A stretch of DNA of 64,000 bases from Streptomyces sp. NRRL S-340 (GCF_000720185.1 NZ_JOIY01000033.1:62001-126000); one strand, 5' to 3'; shown: positions 16,969 through 26,710, counted from the first letter of the stretch. Notes: generated by a model not told the origin, from the letters alone. A program made the numbers and translations.

Positions 16969-17655
16969 TCAGTGGCCGCACGCCCAGGATGCCCGGGATG
17001 TGGCCGTCTGCGCCTGTGCGCGCAGGGCACGGACCGCCTCGGACGGGTCGTCGGCGCCGTAGACCGCGGAGCCCGCGACGAAGACGTCGGCGCCGGCGTC
17101 CGCGCACCGCTCGATCGTCGAGGCCGAGACGCCCCCGTCGACCTGGAGCCACAGCTGCAGACCGTGCTTGCCGATCAGCTCCCTGGTACGGCGGATCTTG
17201 GGCAGCATGATGTCGAGGAACGCCTGTCCGCCGAAGCCGGGCTCCACCGTCATGATCAGGAGCATGTCCAGCTCGGGGAGCAGGTCCTCGTACGGCTCGA
17301 TGGGCGTGGCGGGCTTCAGCGCCATCGAGGCGCGGGCACCCTTGGCGCGGATCTCGCGGGCCAGGCGCACCGGCGCGGCGGCGGCCTCGACGTGGAAGGT
17401 CACCGAGGAGGCGCCCGCCTCGACGTACTGCGGGGCCCACCGGTCCGGGTCCTCGATCATCAGGTGGCAGTCCAGCGGCGTGTCCGTCGCCCGCGCCAGG
17501 GACTCCACGACCGGCACGCCGAGGGTGAGGTTCGGGACGAAGTGGTTGTCCATCACGTCGACGTGGAGCCAGTCGGCCCCTTCGACCGCCTTCGCCTCCT
17601 CGGCGAGGCGCGCGAAGTCGGCGGACAGGATGCTGGGGTTGATCTGCACGGCCAT
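16969..17655 (-). CDS. rpe: Ribulose-phosphate 3-epimerase
   Basis: A 228-residue TIM barrel that interconverts D-ribulose 5-phosphate and D-xylulose 5-phosphate in the pentose phosphate pathway. [12 protein letters not shown], the metal-binding [37 protein letters not shown] and the second catalytic Asp in LQVDGGV are all in place. Start: ATG at 17655; the open frame continues upstream, but homologues begin at this Met. The C-terminal ~15 residues beyond the usual barrel end ([10 protein letters not shown]) are an unremarkable tail. It stands alone between a repeat-rich spacer and the SorC regulator. Confidence 0.95.
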   Translation of the reverse strand: MAVQINPSILSADFARLAEEAKAVEGADWLHVDVMDNHFVPNLTLGVPVVESLARATDTPLDCHLMIEDPDRWAPQYVEAGASSVTFHVEAAAAPVRLAREIRAKGARASMALKPATPIEPYEDLLPELDMLLIMTVEPGFGGQAFLDIMLPKIRRTRELIGKHGLQLWLQVDGGVSASTIERCADAGADVFVAGSAVYGADDPSEAVRALRAQAQTATSRASWACGH

Positions 17656-18012
17656 GCCCCAAGCCTGCCATGCCGCGGCGCGCGGCCGGAACGGCGGGCC
17701 GCCGGGGGCCGTGAGGACGGCCCCCGGGGTGCCGCGGCCGGTGTGCGCGCCGGTGGTGGGTCTCCGGCCGGCCGGCGGGGGCCGGGCGCGCCGTTCCCCG
17801 TGCCCCCGCGGGGGGCCGCCCCGGCGGCGTCCCGGCAGACGTCGCAGGTCAGGGGCGGACGCGCCCCGGTGCCGACCGGGCCGACCCGGCACATCCGGGG
17901 CGGCGGCCCCGGGTGTGTCCCAGCAAGTTCCGCGCATCAGGGGGGCGGACCGGCCCCGGCGGCACCCCGGCAGGTCCCCGCGCATCAGGGGCGGGCCGCC
18001 CCCGGGTGGCGA
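17656..18012. repeat. rsmB-rpe spacer with three GC-rich hairpin repeats
   Basis: A 357-bp gap without a supported gene. CAGG(GG)GGCGG followed by a short centre and CCCCGG recurs at 17850-17869, 17938-17959 and 17986-18005. Each copy is itself nearly self-complementary. The last ends 8 bp before the rsmB stop, so on the minus strand they follow rsmB and could end its transcript. The part nearest rpe (17656-17849) is plain GC-rich DNA in which I see no clear promoter. Confidence 0.6.
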
Positions 18013-19431
18013 TCAGCCGGTGCGGCGGATCAGGGCCAGGTACATCGCGTCCGTGCCGTGCAGGTGCGGCCACAGCTGGATGTCGGGGCCCTCTCCCAGG
18101 GCGGGGACGCCGGGCAGCAGCGGCCTCGCGTCGATCAGTTCCGCCGTCGGGAACTGCTTGAGCAGGTCGGCGACGACCGCACGGGTCTCGGCGAGGTGGG
18201 GCGAGCAGGTGGCGTAGCCGACGACACCGCCGACGCGGACCGACTCCAGGGCCGTACGGAGCAGGCCGCGCTGGAGCGGCGCGAAGCCGTCGAGGTCCTC
18301 CGGGCGGCGGCGCCAGCGGGCCTCGGGGCGGCGGCGCAGGGCGCCGAGACCGGTGCACGGCACGTCGACGAGGACGCGGTCGAAGCTGCCCGGCCGCCAG
18401 GCGGGGCGCGTCCCGTCGGCGGCGATCACCTGGTACGGCCCGGGGTTCCCGGCGAGCGCCTTCGCGACCAGTCCGGCCCGGTGCGGCTGCTTCTCCGAGG
18501 CCAGCAGCACGGCGCCGCGCTCGGCGGCGAGCGCGGCGAGCAGAGCGGCCTTGCCGCCGGGACCCGCGCAGCCGTCCAGCCACTTGCTGTCGGGGCCGTC
18601 GACGGGCGCGGCGGCCAGGGCCAGGGCGACGAGCTGGCTGCCCTCGTCCTGTACGCCCGCGCGCCCCTCCCGCACGGCGTCCACCGCGCCCGGCTCGCCG
18701 CCCTCGGTGAGCCGGACGGCGTACGGCGACCAGCGGCCCGGCACCGCGGCCTCCTCCCGCAGCAGCTCCTCGGTGGTGGCGCGCCCCGGCCGGGCCACGA
18801 GGGTCACCTCGGGCCGCTCGTTGTCGGCGTCCAGGAGGTCCTCGATGCCTGCGCGTCCGCCGCCGAGCGAGTCCCACAGGGCGGACACGACCCAGCGCGG
18901 GTGGGAGTGGACGACGGCGAGGTGGTCCTCGGGATCCTCGTCGTAGGGCGGTGCGACCTTCTCCAGCCAGCCGTCGAGGTCGTGCTGGGCGACCTTGCGC
19001 AGCACCGCGTTGACGAACTTGGCGCGCCCGTCACCGAGCACGACCCGGGCCAGCTCGACGGTGGCGGAGACCGCGGCGTGGCTCGGGATACGCGTGCCGA
19101 GGAGCTGATGGGCGCCCAGGGCGAGCACGTCCAGGACGGGCGGGTCCACCTCCCTGAGCGGCCGGTCCACGCACGCGGCGATGACCGCGTCGTACGTGCC
19201 CTGCCGGCGCAGGGTGCCGTAGACCAGTTCGGTGGCGAGCGCCGCGTCCCGCCCGTCGAAGTCGCCCTTCTCCCGCGCCTTGCGCAGCAGGGGCGGCAGC
19301 ACGAGGTTGGCGTACGCGTCGCGTTCGTCCACGGCGCGCAGCGCGTCGAAGGCGAGGATGCGGACGGGGTCCTTCTGGGGCCGGCGGTACGGCTTGGCGG
19401 GCTTGCGGGGCCGACGGGGGGTGTCGCTCAC
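18013..19431 (-). CDS. rsmB: 16S rRNA (cytosine967-C5)-methyltransferase
   Basis: A 472-residue RsmB/Sun protein: an N-terminal NusB-like RNA-binding domain (about 20-150) and a C-terminal NOL1/NOP2/Sun methyltransferase domain. The AdoMet motif is DGCAGPGGKAAL, and the two family cysteines are in DVPCTGLG and GYATCSP. It methylates C967 of 16S rRNA. The start is set at GTG 19431, where homologues begin (MSDTPRRPRK-like), with GGAG 9 bases upstream; the 53 codons further upstream look like spacer. It follows fmt on the same strand, the common actinobacterial order, with 288 bp between them. Confidence 0.93.
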   Translation of the reverse strand: MSDTPRRPRKPAKPYRRPQKDPVRILAFDALRAVDERDAYANLVLPPLLRKAREKGDFDGRDAALATELVYGTLRRQGTYDAVIAACVDRPLREVDPPVLDVLALGAHQLLGTRIPSHAAVSATVELARVVLGDGRAKFVNAVLRKVAQHDLDGWLEKVAPPYDEDPEDHLAVVHSHPRWVVSALWDSLGGGRAGIEDLLDADNERPEVTLVARPGRATTEELLREEAAVPGRWSPYAVRLTEGGEPGAVDAVREGRAGVQDEGSQLVALALAAAPVDGPDSKWLDGCAGPGGKAALLAALAAERGAVLLASEKQPHRAGLVAKALAGNPGPYQVIAADGTRPAWRPGSFDRVLVDVPCTGLGALRRRPEARWRRRPEDLDGFAPLQRGLLRTALESVRVGGVVGYATCSPHLAETRAVVADLLKQFPTAELIDARPLLPGVPALGEGPDIQLWPHLHGTDAMYLALIRRTG

Positions 19432-19719
19432 GAAAAGGTGCTCCGGATGTCTGGGGCGCCGCGCACGGACGCGTGGGGCGGGGCCGGGCGCGGGTGCGCG
19501 GGCCCGGGTGCGCTGTGCACCCAGCCTACGACCCGCCCCGACGTCCGACCGGCTCTCCCCCGGCCCTGACCTGCCGGGCGACCGCCACACCGCCGTCCCG
19601 GCCGCCGCGCCGCTCCCCCGCCCGCCGCTCCCGTCCCGCGGGCACCGCGCTCCCGGCCCGCGGGCCGGACGGCTTTGCCGCCCGGCTACGCCGACCGCGC
19701 CGAAGGCGCACGGCGCCGG

Positions 19720-20652
19720 TCAGCCGCCGAGGGTCTCGCCCTCGGCGATGCGCACGCCCCGTGCCCAGTCCGCCGCCCGCATCGGCTTCTTGCCCTGGGC
19801 CTGCACCCACAGCAGCTCCACCGCGTACGAACCCGTACCGACGTGGACGTCGTTCTTGCCGGCGGCGAGCGCGCCGGGCGCGAGGCCGGTGCGCCGGGGT
19901 ACGGGGGCGACCTGGATCAGCTTGAGGCGTTCGCCGCGGAACGTGGTCCAGGCGCCCGGCGCCGGCGTGCACCCGCGGACCACGCGGTCCACGCGCAGGG
20001 CTGGGGCGGTCCAGTCGACCCGGGCGTCCTCGACCGTGATCTTGGGCGCGAGGGTCACGCCCTCCGACGGCTGCGGTACGGCCTTCAGGGTGCCGTCCTC
20101 GATGCCGTCCATGGTCGCCGCGAGCAGCCCCGCCCCGGCGAGCGCGAGCCGGGTGAGCAGGTCACCGCTGGTGTCGGTGGGACGGATCGCCTCCGTGACG
20201 GTGCCGTAGACCGGACCGGAGTCCAGCCCCTCCTCGATGAGGAACGTGGAGGCGCCGGTGATCTCGTCACCGGCCATGAGGCTGTGCTGCACCGGCGCGG
20301 CACCGCGCCACGCAGGCAGCAGCGAGAAGTGCAGGTTGACCCAGCCGTGCACGGGGATGTCCAGGGCGGTCCTGGGCAGCAGGGCACCGTAGGCGACGAC
20401 GGGGCAGCAGTCCGGGGCGATCTCCTTGAGCCGCTCCTGGAAGTCGGGGTCGCGCGGCCTGGCCGGCTTGAGCACCTCGATCCCGGCCTCCTCGGCGCGT
20501 TCGGCGACCGGGCTCGCGATCAGCCTGCGCCCCCGGCCGGCGGGTGCGTCGGGGCGGGTGACGACGGCCGCCACCTCGTGCCGCCCGGAGGCGAGCAGGG
20601 CGTCCAGGGCGGGAACGGCGACCTCGGGGGTACCGGCGAAGACGAGCTTCAT
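19720..20652 (-). CDS. fmt: Methionyl-tRNA formyltransferase
   Basis: A 310-residue enzyme that formylates initiator Met-tRNA with 10-formyltetrahydrofolate. The N-terminal Rossmann domain begins [16 protein letters not shown]. The catalytic Asn, His and Asp are in [17 protein letters not shown] and EGLDSGPVY. The C-terminal OB-like domain (about 205-310) binds tRNA. Start: ATG 20652. It is upstream of rsmB on the same strand. Its divergent gap with the small helix-turn-helix gene carries a sharp palindrome. Confidence 0.96.
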   Translation of the reverse strand: MKLVFAGTPEVAVPALDALLASGRHEVAAVVTRPDAPAGRGRRLIASPVAERAEEAGIEVLKPARPRDPDFQERLKEIAPDCCPVVAYGALLPRTALDIPVHGWVNLHFSLLPAWRGAAPVQHSLMAGDEITGASTFLIEEGLDSGPVYGTVTEAIRPTDTSGDLLTRLALAGAGLLAATMDGIEDGTLKAVPQPSEGVTLAPKITVEDARVDWTAPALRVDRVVRGCTPAPGAWTTFRGERLKLIQVAPVPRRTGLAPGALAAGKNDVHVGTGSYAVELLWVQAQGKKPMRAADWARGVRIAEGETLGG

Positions 20653-20837
20653 GGGCGGGTGCGGGCCTCTCGGTCGGGGTGTTCGGGGCGGGTACGCGGC
20701 CCACAAGTCTATGACCCCGTACGGCCGTGGGCGGGAAGCGGCCGCAGGCGGGGGCCGCAGCGCACAGCCGCTCCACGGGGGGGGCGTACGCATATGCCCT
20801 TACGCCCCCACAGCGTGACCAGCGGGCGGAAAACGCG

Positions 20838-20860
20838 TTGGTCAAGTGAGAGTTGACCAA
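20838..20860. promoter_or_regulatory. TTGGTCAA/TTGACCAA palindrome, operator candidate
   Basis: TTGGTCAA (20838-20845) and TTGACCAA (20853-20860) are perfect inverted arms around a 7-base spacer. They lie in the fmt divergent gap, 55 bp before the ATG of a small HTH protein. The second arm contains TTGACC, a fair -35 hexamer, so a bound repressor would block a rightward promoter. It is the most A/T-rich patch in the gap. Autoregulation by the HTH protein is a guess. Confidence 0.45.
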
Positions 20861-20914
20861 AAGGGGCCGCTCGTACGGCCCGTTCCTTTCAACGCCGGTT
20901 CGAGAGGCTTGTTC

Positions 20915-21469
20915 ATGGCCGACCACGCAACCCACGACGCCCAGGCCCGGGCCAGCCTGCACTTGCTGGTGCGGGACATCGAGCGGGTCCGCCGGCAGGT
21001 GGACGCACTGCGCACGCTCACCGCCCAGTTGGGCAACGTCTACCGCCCGCGCCGCTCCGGGCCCTCCACGGGCTTCGTCGTCTACGGACGGGCCCCCGCC
21101 CCGACGGTCCGCCTCGCGCAGGAACTGCGGGACAGCGTCGAGACCCTGGTCACGGCCGCCGTCGACTTCGACCGCTCGCTCGGCTTCTCGTGGGACGCGG
21201 TGGGCTCGGCGCTCGGCGTCACCAAGCAGGCGGTGCACCGGCGTTACGGTGCACGCCGCGCCGCCGCACAGGCGGCCGCCGCCGAGGCCGAGCGTGCGCC
21301 GGAGACGCCGGGCACCCGGCCGGTCGCCCTGGGCCCCGGCCTGGCCACGGCGCCCGCGGTGCCCACGGTCCCGGCCGCCCGGTCCATGCCGACACAGCCG
21401 ACGGCCGGCAGCCCGGCGCTGCGCGAGGACGTCAGGCCGACGGCCTTCCCTGGCCCGCGCAACGGCTGA
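20915..21469 (+). CDS. Small helix-turn-helix protein of unknown function
   Basis: A 184-residue protein I do not recognise beyond Streptomyces-type architecture. Residues 10-45 form a likely coiled coil ([20 protein letters not shown]). A middle region with [20 protein letters not shown] and QAVHRRYG looks like a helix-turn-helix of the W-x2-(I/V)-G-x2-LG-(V/I)-(T/S)-(K/R)-Q-A type. The last 60 residues are a disordered Ala/Pro tail. The ATG at 20915 was chosen because GAGAGG lies about 8 bases upstream and the coding character starts there; an upstream GTG at 20846 would translate part of the palindrome. It may be a DNA-binding protein controlling itself. No close neighbour shares its strand. 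Confidence 0.65.
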   Translation: MADHATHDAQARASLHLLVRDIERVRRQVDALRTLTAQLGNVYRPRRSGPSTGFVVYGRAPAPTVRLAQELRDSVETLVTAAVDFDRSLGFSWDAVGSALGVTKQAVHRRYGARRAAAQAAAAEAERAPETPGTRPVALGPGLATAPAVPTVPAARSMPTQPTAGSPALREDVRPTAFPGPRNG

Positions 21470-21636
21470 CGCACCGCACCCGGCGCGGGCCCGCCGCGGC
21501 GGGAGCCCGCCGGCCCGGGACCAGGTCCTCGGCGGACGCAGGCCGCGCAACGGAAGTCCTCGCCACGAGGGCTCTTAGAGTTGCGAACAAAAGGGGCGCC
21601 CGGCTCGCGACGTCCGGCACGCACGCTCGCGGCGTT

Positions 21637-21677
21637 GCCGAAAGGCCCTGGTAGCTCCGCTACAAGGACCTTCCGGC
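21637..21677 (-). terminator. Imperfect 19-bp hairpin downstream of priA
   Basis: 21637-21655 pairs with 21659-21677 around a TCC loop; 16 of 19 positions are Watson-Crick. Read on the minus strand, two of the three mismatches become G-U pairs, so it folds best in the priA transcript, 40 bp past its stop. The flanking TTGCGATCGCACG resembles dispersed intergenic sequence I associate with Streptomyces, from memory only. Confidence 0.6.
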
Positions 21678-21716
21678 GCCTTGCGATCGCACGCACCGGA
21701 CGCCGCGCCCGGTCCG

Positions 21717-23864
21717 TCACCCGATGTCCGGCGGATCGATCCGCACCCAGACCGCCTCGCCGCTCCCCCGGGCCGTCCGGGCCGCCTGTGCGCTCTTCAG
21801 GGCCGCGGCGAGGGCGGAGCCGCTGCCGGGCGGCACGCGGACCAGCGCCCGCTCCCAGTGCTCGCCGGGCGGCGGCGCGCCGGGCCGCCGGGGGCGGCCG
21901 GCCGGGGTGTCCGGCACCGGCACGGGCCCGAGGATCTCGGCGTCGCGCGGCAGTTCGACCGCGCGCAGGAAGTCCGCGACCGCCGCCCCGGGGCCCGTCA
22001 CGGCCGCCATCCGGGACACCGGCGGGAAGCCCAGCTCGGCCCGCTCGGACAGCTCCCGCAGCGCGTGCCCCACGGGGTCCCAGCGCACCAGCGCCTGCAC
22101 GGGGCGCAGGGTCGGCTCGGCCACGACGACCACAGTGCCGCCCGCCTCCTGCGGCCGCACCAGGGCCGCGGCGCCGATCCAGCGGCGCAGGGCGTCCTCG
22201 CCGGCCCGCAGGTCGGGCCGCCCCAGCATGGCCCAGCCGTCCAGCAGGAGGGCCGCCGCGTAGCCGCCCTCGGCGACCGGCTCGGCCCCCGGTGTGCTCA
22301 CCACCAGGGCGGGCGTGCCCGGCACCGTGTCGAGCACGTGTTCGCGGCCCGACGTGCGCACCGGTACGGCGGGGAAAGCCCGCCCCAGTTCCTCCGCGGT
22401 GCGCCGGGCCCCGACCACCTGGGCCCGCAGCCGGAAGGCGCCGCACTCCGGGCAGTGCCAGCGGGACTCCTCCCGGCCGCACCAGCCGCAGCGCAGGATG
22501 CCCGCGTCCTGGCCCTCCAGCGGACCGGCGCAGTGCCGGCAGCGGGCCGGGGCCCGGCACTGCGCGCAGGCCATCCGCGGCGCGTACCCGCGCCGGGGGA
22601 CCTGGACCAGGACGGGGCCGTGCCGCAGCCCCTCCCTGGCCGCCTGCCAGGCGAGCGAGGGCAGTCGGGCGGCCCGCGCGGCCTCGTCCCGCGCGAGGTC
22701 GCCGTCGCCCACCGTACGCACGAGGGGCGCGGCCCGCCTGACCTGGTCCCGCGCGGCGACCAGGGGCCGTGCCCAGCCGGTCTCGACGAGCTGGGCCGCC
22801 TCCACGGTGCAGCTCCAGCCGCCGAGCAGGAAGGCGCACCCGTCCTGCGCGGCGCGCAGCAGCAGCACCTCGCGCGCGTGCGGCTGCGGTGCGTGCTGTT
22901 CGCTGTGGCTGTCGTCCCCGTCGTCCCACAGGGCGACCAGCCCGAGGTCGCGCACCGGCGCGAACATGGCGGCGCGGGTGCCGACCACGGCCCGCACCGA
23001 GCCCCTGCTCACCGCGAGCCACTGCCGGTAGCGCTTCTCGGGCCCCGCGTCGGCGGTGAGCAGCGCGTGCCGTCCCTCGCCCAGGAGCGCGGTCAGCGCG
23101 GCGTCGAGCCGGGCGGCGATGCGGCCGTCGGGGGCCACGACGAGCGCGCCGCGCCCGGACGCGAGCGTCGCGGCCACGGCCCGCGCCGTCTCCTCGCTCC
23201 ACTGCGGCCCGGGCAGGGCGTTCCACACGGCCCGGGGGGCGCCGCCCGCGGCCAGCGACTCGATGAAGGCGGCCCCGTGCCCGTAACGGGTCCAGGAGCC
23301 CGGCTCCGGGGCCTTCGGCGGCGGCAGCGGGGCGGGCGAGGGCCGCTGTTCGGCGCGCGCGCTGCGCGGTGGGACGGCGAGCTGGAGCACGTCGGCCACG
23401 CTGCCCGCGTACCGGTCGGCGACGGCTCGGACCAGCGCCAGGAGTTCCTCGCTCAGGACGGGCTCCGGGGAGACGACCTGGGCGAGCGCGGCCAGCGGCC
23501 CGGAGTAGTCGGACTCGGCCCGCCGTTCGACGAGGAACCCGTCGATGAGGCCGCCGCCCTCGCGGCGGCCCTCGCGCACCCGGTGCCGTCCGGCGCCGAA
23601 GCGCACCCTCACCCGGACCCCGGGCTGCGCGTCGGCGTCCAGCTCGGCGGGCACGGCGTAGTCGAACGAGCGGTCGAGGTGGAGCACGCCCTTGTCGACG
23701 AGCACGCGTGCGACGGGCAGGTGCGGGGCGAGGGCCGCGCCGCGCCAGGTCCGGGGCTTGGCCCGGGGCTCCTTGGCCTTGCGCACGGTCTCCCGGATGA
23801 GCGCAAGCTGCTCGGGCGGCGCACTTCCGGCCCCGCCGTCCCCCGACCCGTTCTCGCTGCTCAC
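21717..23864 (-). CDS. priA: PriA-like primosomal protein N', ATPase motifs degenerate
   Basis: A 715-residue actinobacterial PriA. The N-terminal DNA-binding part (VARVLVDKGVLHLDRSFDYA) is intact. The four CxxC pairs of the zinc-binding insertion are kept (CAQC, CRHC, CGWC, CPEC, about residues 446-487). The Walker A region, where PriA has G-x-T-G-S-G-K-T, reads NALPGPQWSEETAR, and the DEEH box is replaced by LWDDGDDSHSEQ. ATP-driven unwinding is therefore unlikely, and a structural role at stalled forks is more so; this loss is known across actinobacteria. Start: GTG at 23864 (MSSENGSG); the open frame beyond it is spacer. It lies downstream of metK on the same strand. Confidence 0.9.
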   Translation of the reverse strand: MSSENGSGDGGAGSAPPEQLALIRETVRKAKEPRAKPRTWRGAALAPHLPVARVLVDKGVLHLDRSFDYAVPAELDADAQPGVRVRVRFGAGRHRVREGRREGGGLIDGFLVERRAESDYSGPLAALAQVVSPEPVLSEELLALVRAVADRYAGSVADVLQLAVPPRSARAEQRPSPAPLPPPKAPEPGSWTRYGHGAAFIESLAAGGAPRAVWNALPGPQWSEETARAVAATLASGRGALVVAPDGRIAARLDAALTALLGEGRHALLTADAGPEKRYRQWLAVSRGSVRAVVGTRAAMFAPVRDLGLVALWDDGDDSHSEQHAPQPHAREVLLLRAAQDGCAFLLGGWSCTVEAAQLVETGWARPLVAARDQVRRAAPLVRTVGDGDLARDEAARAARLPSLAWQAAREGLRHGPVLVQVPRRGYAPRMACAQCRAPARCRHCAGPLEGQDAGILRCGWCGREESRWHCPECGAFRLRAQVVGARRTAEELGRAFPAVPVRTSGREHVLDTVPGTPALVVSTPGAEPVAEGGYAAALLLDGWAMLGRPDLRAGEDALRRWIGAAALVRPQEAGGTVVVVAEPTLRPVQALVRWDPVGHALRELSERAELGFPPVSRMAAVTGPGAAVADFLRAVELPRDAEILGPVPVPDTPAGRPRRPGAPPPGEHWERALVRVPPGSGSALAAALKSAQAARTARGSGEAVWVRIDPPDIG

Positions 23865-23941
23865 GCTTGCATTTTTACCAAACGGCACTGACAACGGGCC
23901 TGACCACCGCTGCGGCGCCGGGAGCCGCGCCCGCGGGACGA

Positions 23942-23982
23942 CGCCGGCTCCCGGGACCGCGAACGGGTCCCGGGAGCCGGCG
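23942..23982 (-). terminator. metK terminator hairpin
   Basis: Perfect 17-bp stem (23942-23958 with 23966-23982) and a 7-base loop, 19 bp past the metK stop on the minus strand. It separates metK from priA, so priA probably has its own promoter in the following 80 bp. Confidence 0.8.
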
Positions 23983-24000
23983 CTCTGTGTCCGCGGGCTG

Positions 24001-25209
24001 TTACAGGCCCACGGCCTGGCGCAGGGCGTCCACGCGGTCGGTGCGCTCCCAGGTGAAGTCCGGCAGCTCACGGCCGAAGTGGCCGTAGGCGGCGGTCTGC
24101 GAGTAGATCGGGCGCAGCAGGTCGAGGTCGCGGATGATCGCGGCCGGACGGAGGTCGAAGACCTCGTCGATCGCCTTCTCGATCTTCTCGGGTTCGACCT
24201 TGTGGGTGCCGAAGGTCTCCACGAACAGACCGACGGGCTCGGCCTTGCCGATGGCGTACGCGACCTGCACCTCGCAGCGGGAGGCGAGGCCCGCGGCCAC
24301 CACGTTCTTCGCGACCCAGCGCATCGCGTACGCGGCCGAGCGGTCCACCTTGGACGGGTCCTTGCCGGAGAAGGCGCCGCCGCCGTGGCGGGCCATGCCG
24401 CCGTAGGTGTCGATGATGATCTTGCGGCCGGTCAGGCCGGCGTCGCCCATCGGGCCGCCGATCTCGAAGCGGCCGGTGGGGTTGACGAGCAGGCGGTAGC
24501 CCTCGGTGTCCAGCTTGATGCCGTCCTCCAGGAGCGACTTCAGCTCCGGCTCGACGACGAACTCGCGGATGTCGGGGGCGAGCAGCGACTCCAGGTCGAT
24601 GTCGGAGGCGTGCTGCGAGGAGACGACGACCGTGTCCAGGCGGACGGCCTTGTCACCGTCGTACTCGATGGTGACCTGCGTCTTGCCGTCGGGGCGCAGG
24701 TAGGGGATCGTGCCGTTCTTACGGACGTCCGAGAGGCGCTTGGACAGGCGGTGCGCGAGGAAGATCGGCAGCGGCATCAGCGTCGGCGTCTCGTCGGAGG
24801 CGTAGCCGAACATCAGGCCCTGGTCACCCGCGCCCTGGCGGTCCAGTTCGTCCTCGTCGCCCTCGACACGGGCCTCGTAGGCCGCGTCGACCCCCTGCGC
24901 GATGTCCGGGGACTGCGCGCCGATCGACACGGACACGCCGCAGGAGGCGCCGTCGAAGCCCTTCTTGGAGGAGTCGTAGCCGATCTCGAGGATCTTGCCG
25001 CGGACCAGGGTCGCGATGTCCGCGTAGGTCTTGGTGGTGACCTCGCCGGCCACGTGCACCAGGCCGGTGGTGATCAGCGTCTCGACGGCGACCCGCGAGG
25101 AGGGGTCCTCCCGCAGGAGCGCGTCGAGGATGGTGTCGCTGATCTGGTCAGCGATCTTGTCGGGGTGACCCTCGGTCACGGACTCCGAAGTGAACAGGCG
25201 ACGGGACAC
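24001..25209 (-). CDS. metK: S-adenosylmethionine synthetase
   Basis: A 402-residue methionine adenosyltransferase making AdoMet from methionine and [21 protein letters not shown] carries the ATP-binding His of the family; the [10 protein letters not shown] signature, the methionine-loop region and the [16 protein letters not shown] phosphate-binding signature are all present. Start: GTG 25209, with GGGAG 5 bases upstream, matching the known MSRRLF beginning. In Streptomyces, AdoMet supply strongly affects antibiotic production and development. I looked for and did not see a SAM-riboswitch-like leader upstream; GATAAAC around 25295 (minus strand) may be part of its promoter. Confidence 0.97.
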   Translation of the reverse strand: MSRRLFTSESVTEGHPDKIADQISDTILDALLREDPSSRVAVETLITTGLVHVAGEVTTKTYADIATLVRGKILEIGYDSSKKGFDGASCGVSVSIGAQSPDIAQGVDAAYEARVEGDEDELDRQGAGDQGLMFGYASDETPTLMPLPIFLAHRLSKRLSDVRKNGTIPYLRPDGKTQVTIEYDGDKAVRLDTVVVSSQHASDIDLESLLAPDIREFVVEPELKSLLEDGIKLDTEGYRLLVNPTGRFEIGGPMGDAGLTGRKIIIDTYGGMARHGGGAFSGKDPSKVDRSAAYAMRWVAKNVVAAGLASRCEVQVAYAIGKAEPVGLFVETFGTHKVEPEKIEKAIDEVFDLRPAAIIRDLDLLRPIYSQTAAYGHFGRELPDFTWERTDRVDALRQAVGL

Positions 25210-25449
25210 AACGCTCCCTGGGGTTGCAGCGGCTGCTGGCTGATCATTGGCGGACGGCACGGGGGGCTGCGCCCGGCGTCGTCCGTGGACAGTTTATCGG
25301 TCGCGCTCGGCCACCGGCCCACCTGTCTCGCCACTCGGGAGCCCTGTGACCTGCGGCACGGGCATTCTGCCCAATGCCCGCGGAGATTGAACAGGGCCGC
25401 CGGGTGACGGTGTGCGGTGTTCGAGTGGCGCGCGAGGCGGCGGGGACGA

Positions 25450-26652
25450 TCAGCCCAGCCGGGAGACGACCAGGTCCCACACCGTCTCGGCCAGGGCCTC
25501 CTTCGGCCCGTACGGGACCGGCGTCTCGCCGCCGTCGGCGGCCAGCACCACCGCCTCGTTCTCCTCGGAGCCGAAGGTCCTGCGCTCCCCCACCTCGTTC
25601 ACCACGAGGAGGTCGCAGCCCTTGCGCGCCAGCTTCCTGCGGCCGTTGGCGAGGACGTCGTCGGTCTCCGCGGCGAAGCCGACGATCACCTGCCCGGCCC
25701 GCGCCCGGTCGGCCGATATCTCCGCGAGGACGTCCGGATTGCGCACCAGGGCGATGGGCTCGGGCTCCTGGTCGTCCTGCTTCTTGATCTTCCCGGCCGC
25801 GTAGACCGCGGGACGGAAGTCGGCGACGGCGGCCGCCATCACCACCGCGTCGGCGTCCGCGGCCGCCTTCAGTACCGCCTCGCGCAGCTGTACGGCGGTC
25901 GAGACCCGGACGAGGTCGACGCCCGCCGGGTCCGGCAGCTCGGTGTGGGCGGCGACCAGGGTGACCCGGGCGCCCCGGGCCGCGGCGGTGCGCGCCAGGG
26001 CGTAGCCCTGCTTGCCGGACGAGCGGTTGCCGAGGAAGCGGACGGGGTCGAGCGGCTCGCGGGTGCCGCCCGCGCTGACGACGACGTGCCGGCCGGCGAG
26101 GTCGGGGGCGCCGGCGCCCCGGGCGAGGACGCGGCGGCAGACCTCGAAGATCTCCGCCGGGTCGGGCAGCCGCCCCTTGCCGGTGTCGACGCCGGTGAGG
26201 CGGCCGACGGCCGGCTCGATGACGACGGCACCGCGCCGACGCAGCGTCGCCACGTTCTCCTGGGTGGCGGGGTGCTCCCACATCTCCGTGTGCATGGCGG
26301 GGGCGAAGACGACCGGGCAGCGGGCGGTGAGCAGCGTGTTGGTCAGCAGGTCGTCGGCGAGGCCGTGGGCGGCCCTGGCGAGCGTGTCGGCGGTGGCCGG
26401 GGCGACGACGACCAGGTCGGCGTGCTGGCCGATGCGGACGTGCGGCACCTCGTGGACGTCGTCCCAGACCTCGGTGGCGACGGGGTTGCCGGACAGGGCG
26501 GACCATGTGGCGGCGCCGACGAAGTGGAGGGCGGAGGCGGTGGGGACGACGCGCACCTCGTGCCCGGACTCGGTGAACCGGCGCAACAGTTCACAGGCCT
26601 TGTACGCGGCGATGCCGCCGCTGACCCCCAGCACGACCTTCGGCTTGTCCAC
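25450..26652 (-). CDS. coaBC: Bifunctional phosphopantothenoylcysteine decarboxylase / synthetase
   Basis: A 400-residue Dfp/CoaBC protein. The N-terminal CoaC flavoprotein half (about 1-185) has GVSGGIAAYKACEL, the catalytic His in HEVPHVRIGQHAD and the PAMHTEMW substrate clamp. The C-terminal CoaB half has SAGGTREPLDPVRFLGNRSS and the KIKK motif at the subunit interface. It joins cysteine to 4'-phosphopantothenate and decarboxylates the product in coenzyme A synthesis. Start: GTG 26652 after GGGAGAG. It follows rpoZ, but a strong hairpin lies between them. Confidence 0.96.
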   Translation of the reverse strand: MDKPKVVLGVSGGIAAYKACELLRRFTESGHEVRVVPTASALHFVGAATWSALSGNPVATEVWDDVHEVPHVRIGQHADLVVVAPATADTLARAAHGLADDLLTNTLLTARCPVVFAPAMHTEMWEHPATQENVATLRRRGAVVIEPAVGRLTGVDTGKGRLPDPAEIFEVCRRVLARGAGAPDLAGRHVVVSAGGTREPLDPVRFLGNRSSGKQGYALARTAAARGARVTLVAAHTELPDPAGVDLVRVSTAVQLREAVLKAAADADAVVMAAAVADFRPAVYAAGKIKKQDDQEPEPIALVRNPDVLAEISADRARAGQVIVGFAAETDDVLANGRRKLARKGCDLLVVNEVGERRTFGSEENEAVVLAADGGETPVPYGPKEALAETVWDLVVSRLG

Positions 26653-26710
26653 CGTCTCTCCCTGGCTCGGCCCCGGTGCGCCCGGTGCGGCGCACGCCTC
26701 CTATGACACA

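Noticed and set aside
23865..24071. N-terminal extension of PriA
   Set aside because: It would translate the metK terminator; homologues start near the GTG at 23864.
25210..25449. SAM riboswitch upstream of metK
   Set aside because: I found no recognisable SAM-I or SAM-II core; the short gap holds only a possible -10 region.
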